In this document: piece by piece, positions 7,228 to 10,746 of the stretch
Position numbering within the stretch: position 1 is the first letter of the stretch
How the letters are laid out: the number at the start of each line of letters is the position of its first letter
Assembly (NCBI GenBank): GCA_003573635.1
Contig: QUTJ01031295.1
Span: 1 to 10,746, forward strand
DNA from: Goniomonas avonlea
Lineage: Eukaryota > Cryptophyceae > Goniomonadida > Goniomonadaceae
Direction of reading: 5' to 3'
Length of the DNA stretch: 10,746 nucleotides
Notes under the pieces: generated by a model
Seen by the model: the letters and a program-made list of their open reading frames with translations, nothing else
The model's database searches: none
Told to the model about the DNA's origin: nothing
Program-made: the position numbers and the translations under genes

Positions 7228-7305
7228 CCTTCCACCTTCTCTGTCTAGGGAAACTGTCGCACCACCTTGCCCAAATCTGGGTTTTCTACCCATTTTCCCA
7301 CCCCG
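7228..7305 (-). repeat. Dispersed repeat, arm 2 of an inverted pair
   Basis: The minus strand reads GGGAAAATGGGTAGAAAACC, then GGGCAAGGTGGTGCGA and AGTTTCCCTAGA, matching 6262-6336 on the plus strand with scattered differences. The two arms are about 890 bases apart and flank the first fuller composite repeat. Confidence 0.6.
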
Positions 7306-7456
7306 CCTGTTGATTTCCTACCGAAGTGATATTTCAGGACACAAGCTGCTTGGCAGATTGCACAGCAGCCACTTTCAGTGTCTCACAAAGTTGCACAAGT
7401 GGTCTGTCCAGTGTGCAGTCTCCCTCCGCACATGTCTGTCGGCTATCTCCACCAGC

Positions 7457-7791
7457 TCTCACTTCAAACCCACAGGTTCTTACCCCTCCCGTCCCACAGT
7501 CAAGTCAGTCTGTGCACTTGAACACCACACACACACACACACCTGGTTTGCTTTTGTGTTTGCATTTTTTCCTGTCTCAGGTTTCAGAGAAGATGGTGCA
7601 AGACTCCAAGAAACAAGGTTTTCTAGCTAGGGAGTTCTGTACCATGCCGGGCCGGCCGGCGACTGCTCGAACTACCTAACAGACTGCGAACTCTGAGGCC
7701 TGGACACCCTGAATTGTTTTGTTGTGCTGAAAATATAACTCTGAGAATCATGAAACCTGACTTGGACTCCCTCCCTCCCTCCCTCACTCAC

Positions 7792-7844
<53 letters not shown>

Positions 7845-7910
7845 GTGTGGCCTAGTTGGTAGCATCAGGATCCCCTCCTGGGTGGCTTCCGAGGTGGCTT
7901 GAATAAGCTC
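7457..7910 (+). mobile_element. Composite dispersed repeat (A, CT tract, B), fuller copy 2
   Basis: Module A (7457-7767) matches 6437-6763 throughout. It is followed by a CCCT/ACTC/CT microsatellite (7768-7844) and then a short module B (7845-7906). Here the head GTGTGGCCTAGTTGGTAGCA is a near-perfect tRNA A box; the downstream part is reduced to TCCTGGGTGGCTTCCGAGG and ends GCTTGAATAAGCTC. The B box is therefore degraded and the long central body of B2 (3235-3338) is missing. A CA microsatellite also lies inside module A (about 7526-7543). The element is non-coding. Confidence 0.68.
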
Positions 7911-8001
7911 CCTCATGATTTTAGAAAACTAATGACTAGCATCTTCCCCAAATTATTGTGTTGTAATCCTGTTTTTCTTCATGAAAGTTTTTTTGTTGTT
8001 C

Positions 8002-10746
8002 TTAGCATGTCACCAGATCTTTCACATGCAGTCTTTCATGAAGTGGAGGCCATGTCAATGCTTTGTAAGCCTGAAGGGTTCAGGGCCAATATTGGCCCAA
8101 AAGCTAAAGGGCTCACTAGCGTGTTTGGGCCAGGGGTGTGGGAGAGTCCAGGAAACAGTGAGTGCGAGAAAGAGAGATGGGGTTTGAGAGATCGGCAGGG
8201 AGCAAGACTGAGCAAGGGGTGTGTGCATGGGGATGAATGAGAGAGATAGTTGCCAACAGGATGAATGAGAGAACAGGACAAACAGGAAAACAGGATGAAT
8301 GAGAGGAACAGACAGACAGCAGTGTGTGAGAGGGATGGCAAAGAACTGGCACCTTGAGCAGAAGTCGGCGAATGTTTTCACGGACAGCAGGTGTTTTCTC
8401 ATTTCGAGCCTGGTTCCGAAGACCCTGGGACTGTGAGTCACTCCAGCGTTCACCACTGATGAATGCAAAGCATGAAAATAAAATATCCGCCGAAAAGTTG
8501 TCACAATCTGCATGAATGGGGTGGATATTCTCCCTGCACTAGCCCCACGAACCTGTAGCACAAGTCTGGACGCAGCATCCTTATCATTCTTGGCAAGCTT
8601 AATGACTGCATAGTAGGAGGCCATCGAGTCCAAGGTGGTTGCTGCAGGAAGAACATCTTCTGGCGCCGCAGCCAGCATGAAGTCCATCACCTCAGGAAGA
8701 GCCTTATAGATCTTTCTAAAGAAACGCACTGCATGTGTTGGTGAGTTCGGCGTGCTGATGAACCTGGGTAGGACGACAGGACAACGGGATCTCCACCACG
8801 GATTGTGGCGATTTGGGGTGGGTTTTGGGCGGGCTTTGGCAGGACTGCTGTCGTGCTCTAGTCTCCTGGTGCATGCGTGCTCTAACGCAAAGAGTTTGCA
8901 CACACACATACACACAACACACACATGCACACCACACACACACCACACACCACTGACGAACGAAGAGTCTTACATTCATAGTGTGCAAGCTGTGCTTCAT
9001 ACACACACCACAACACACACACACACACACACCACACACACCACTGACAAACGAAGAGTCTTACATTCATAGTGTGCAAGCTGTGCTTCATCTCCAATCT
9101 TCCAATCGTTCTCCACCTGGGGCACATTATGCATATGCATATGCAAAGGAATAGCGACCAGGAGGAGGTACCTGAGAAAATAGGGAAGCAGCTGTGCTGT
9201 GCAACCCAGCAATATCAACCTTTTTCTGCTGCCACAGGAACTTCACCAGACCTCGGGGGACCATACTGCACAAGGAGCAGTCAAGGCCGGGCCGGTCAGA
9301 TAAGGGAGATCAAGCAAGTTTTCACAGCTGATCATCAATCAAGGTTTCACAGCTGAATCATCAATCAGGTTTTCACAGCTGAATCAGCACTGTTCCTGGA
9401 CAAGAAACACTCTGACACCACGGACGAGGCAGAGGACGTGGTGGAAGGAAGCTCAGTGCAGACCACAGAGGGAGAGACACACCAGTCTGAAAGAAAGCCC
9501 AACCGATCGAGAACAAACTGGCCGCCAAGTGCCTGCGCGTCTGAGGCTTTCGGTGGTAAGATGTTAAGTTCAGTGTCTGTGTCATCCAGAGGGCAAGCGG
9601 AGGAACTCCAGTTGGCACCAAGTTGGACCAGCTTCTTAATCCGTGTGCTGCCGTGTGCATGTCAGTTCAATTCAGTGCAAGACTGGTTGCTGGTGTTCGT
9701 GTTGGTAATGGTGCCAGGGTTGGGGCTGTGTTGGTGGTGCAGGTGCGCTGGTGGTGTCGGTGCGCTACAGAAATCCTGGTCCGACGCACGACAAAGAGAA
9801 ACTCGTTGAATCAGAAGTCAAGAGGGGGCAAGAGGAGCTCGTTGAGAGGACTCAAGTCGCAGTCGCACTGCTATCGCTGTCGCCCACTCTGCAATATCGC
9901 TCAATCCGTCTCTCTGCGCACCCTGCTCTGTCGCGCTCTCTCTTGCCCCGGCTCTGTCTCTGTCGCACCCTATCCTGATCAACGTACGACCAACTTACCC
10001 AATCCGAACGCCCGCAATGAACTCGTAGATGTTGACAGAAAGGTGGAAGAAAATACTGAGCCCTGACATTGCAATGATGACCCACAAAAAAGCCTGTCAG
10101 TACTTCAGCTAAGAGCAACTTGATCAATGAGAGGTTTTGCGGTCACAGATTTGACGCCAATCAATGAGACCTGCGGCGTGCGGGCGGCAAGCTACAGGCA
10201 CACGGCGTGTGGCTGACACTGCAGATGTGTCACCGCGCATGTCAGCGAGACAGTGACAAGGCGTGAGTGCCGACCCGGGCAGATATCACGTGCCAGATGC
10301 CGACTGGGCCGACCTTTGTTCAAAAAGTGGCAAAATCGGCAAATCGGTCAGGTGATCAGCATTGGATAGATCGATCGCATTTCGTTGGCAACACTAGCAT
10401 ATTTTGTAGGAGAGGTGGCCATGGGAACAAGTTCATGAGGCCGGCGCAGCTTACCTCCCAGTTGATAAGCACATCGAGGTCTCTGGAGAGAACCTTGGTG
10501 TGAAACACTATGCCCGAGATAGAAATAATGCACAGGAACACCAAAAGGGTCGTCTCCAAGTTGTGCAGAGCTGCTGTGTCGAAGGGCTTGGCGTACACCT
10601 GAACAGGCACGTTATTCTCGGGACGGAAGTAATGCACAGGAACACCAAAAGGGTGGGTGCGGGTGTAGGAGGGGTGTGGATCGTTGTAGAGGGGGTGGAG
10701 TGTTGGAGGGTGAGGAAGGTGTGGGTGGGTGGAGGGAGTGGAGGGG
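8002..10746 (-). CDS. Membrane protein with two hydrophobic helices and a helical C-terminal tail (eight exons, 5' partial)
   Basis: Exons: 10598-10455 (or running on to the window edge), 10093-9999, 9647-9483, 9265-9172, 9116-9065, 8728-8553, 8430-8353 and 8070-8002 (TAA). The phases agree at every join (0, 2, 2, 0, 1, 0, 0). Exon 1 reads AKPFDTAALHNLETTLLVFL then CIISISGIVF; exon 2 supplies AFLWVIIAMSGLSIFFHL then YEFIAGVRIG. Together they look like two membrane helices with a short loop. The tail reads TRIKKLVQLGANWS, GLVKFLWQQKKVDIAGLHS, VENDWKIGDEAQLAHYE, KIYKALPEVMDFMLAAAPED, SQGLRNQARNEKTPAVREN and AYKALTWPPLHERLH. The P-F...LxNLE...G pattern before and in the first helix recalls the C-terminal hairpin of large alveolate and stramenopile surface proteins (GCC2/GCC3 or TRP-like), which is a family impression only. 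The weakest points are the 9483 donor and the last exon. Function is unknown; a signalling or anchoring tail is inference. Confidence 0.72.
8231..8305. repeat. GGATGAATGAGAG interspersed minirepeat
   Basis: Three copies of (ACA)GGATGAATGAGAG, at 8231-8243, 8256-8271 and 8290-8305, are separated by A/G/C-rich spacers. They lie in the last intron (8071-8352) of the membrane-protein gene. Confidence 0.8.
8900..9041. repeat. CA/ACC microsatellites
   Basis: Imperfect CACACA and ACCACACAC runs occupy about 8898-8950 and 9001-9041, on both sides of the left copy of the 50-base duplication, all within the 336-base intron 8729-9064. Confidence 0.9.
8951..9091. repeat. 50-base direct duplication containing an exon end and its donor
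   Basis: The copies 8951-9000 and 9042-9091 differ at one base (GACGAACG versus GACAAACG) and are 91 bases apart. The right copy covers the last 27 bases of exon 9065-9116 (encoding AQLAHYE and neighbours) plus its GTAAGA donor and the first 23 intron bases. The left copy is a decoy of the same exon end and donor inside the intron. Confidence 0.92.
9311..9381. repeat. Three tandem units of about 25 bases
   Basis: The unit is approximately AATCATCAATCAGGTTTTCACAGCTG: a partial unit at 9311-9330, then 9331-9355 and 9356-9381. It lies in the proposed intron 9266-9482. On the plus strand each unit resembles an acceptor (TTTCACAG), but no plus-strand gene uses it. Confidence 0.88.
9648..9998 (-). 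other. Intron of the membrane-protein gene (351 bases)
   Basis: The donor is ATTGG/GTAAGT. The acceptor is CACACGGCAG/C, with AACTGAC as branch-like motif. The split codon GG/C gives glycine, joining GVRIG to TRIKK. No other feature was recognised inside, apart from an alternative short terminal exon at 9852-9888 treated under rejected items. Confidence 0.6.
10522..10654. repeat. 29-base direct duplication, exon segment copied upstream
   Basis: The copies 10522-10550 and 10626-10654 match at 28 of 29 bases (identical core TAATGCACAGGAACACCAAA plus AGGGT) and are 104 bases apart. The left copy lies within the first membrane helix of the exon (TLLVFLCI). The right copy lies upstream, most likely in the polypyrimidine part of the preceding intron. 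Confidence 0.9.
10599..10746 (-). other. Pyrimidine-rich, AG-poor stretch, probably the 3' end of an intron
   Basis: On the minus strand this stretch is C/T-rich. From 10746 down to 10601 it has only one AG (CCCGAG) before the CAG at 10601-10599 that precedes GTGTACGCC. Such an AG-free pyrimidine tract suits the end of an intron. The coding frame also stays open to the edge, so an exon extension (HPFGVPVHYFRPENNVPVQ) cannot be excluded. Confidence 0.5.

Noticed and set aside
8055-8948. Single 297-codon minus-strand gene
   Set aside because: It reads through microsatellites and splice sites. Only 8553-8728 is coding in that frame; exon 8353-8430 is read in a different frame.
9438-9809. Plus-strand frame with VEGSSVQTTEGETHQ and a GTAAGA donor
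   Set aside because: It is antisense to exon 9483-9647, whose minus-strand frame has phase agreement with neighbours on both sides.
9852-9888. Short terminal exon GVGDSDSSATAT, TGA, phase-matched to exon 9999-10093
   Set aside because: It is possible, but the exon at 9647 has the same phase, a better acceptor with a branch-like motif, and continues a plausible juxtamembrane helix with a long tail.
1-10746. CRISPR array, bacterial operons, rRNA genes or viral genes
   Set aside because: Repeats are microsatellites, dispersed elements or local duplications. No regular repeat-spacer pattern, cas-like, rRNA or viral replication gene was seen.

Overview
This looks like nuclear DNA from an intron-rich protist. 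No operons, bacterial ribosome sites or long uninterrupted genes are visible. Genes are broken into short exons (52 to about 700 bases) with GT...AG introns, and several introns carry CTGAC, TTGAC or CTAAC branch-point-like motifs close to the acceptor. Long CT/GA and CA/GT microsatellites and a dispersed repeat with a tRNA-like segment fill the spaces. An alveolate, possibly chromerid-like, would fit this texture and the membrane protein family at the right end. That placement is inference; there is no rRNA or other taxonomic marker here.

All well-supported genes are on the minus strand. (1) Left, 1-2805: a cyclic-nucleotide-binding protein. Three phase-matched exons (1731-1829, 1081-1259, 760-871) rebuild a complete cyclic-nucleotide-binding fold with an intact phosphate-binding cassette. 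Two upstream exons carry an Arg-Arg-Glu-Ser motif like that of protein kinase A regulatory subunits. Less certain cysteine-rich and helical exons follow down to the left edge. (2) Middle, 4351-5302: a two-exon, 301-residue Myb/SANT protein whose domain is completed only by splicing out a 46-base intron. (3) Right, 8002 to beyond 10746: eight exons encoding the C-terminal part of a membrane protein, with two hydrophobic helices followed by a mostly helical, presumably cytosolic tail.

Between the genes: 2826-3375 holds diverged copies of a composite repeat and its SINE-like part; 3663-4053 holds a weaker minus-strand coding candidate; 5314-5775 and 6042-6248 hold weak plus-strand candidates; 6437-7910 holds two fuller copies of the composite repeat (module A, CT tract, module B), all on the plus strand.

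The most unusual pattern is local duplication of exon-edge DNA into the neighbouring intron. It occurs three times: 28 bases at 1039-1094, 50 bases at 8951-9091 and 29 bases at 10522-10654. Two of the three copy a splice donor together with the end of its exon. All gene models were spliced by eye and have no transcript support.
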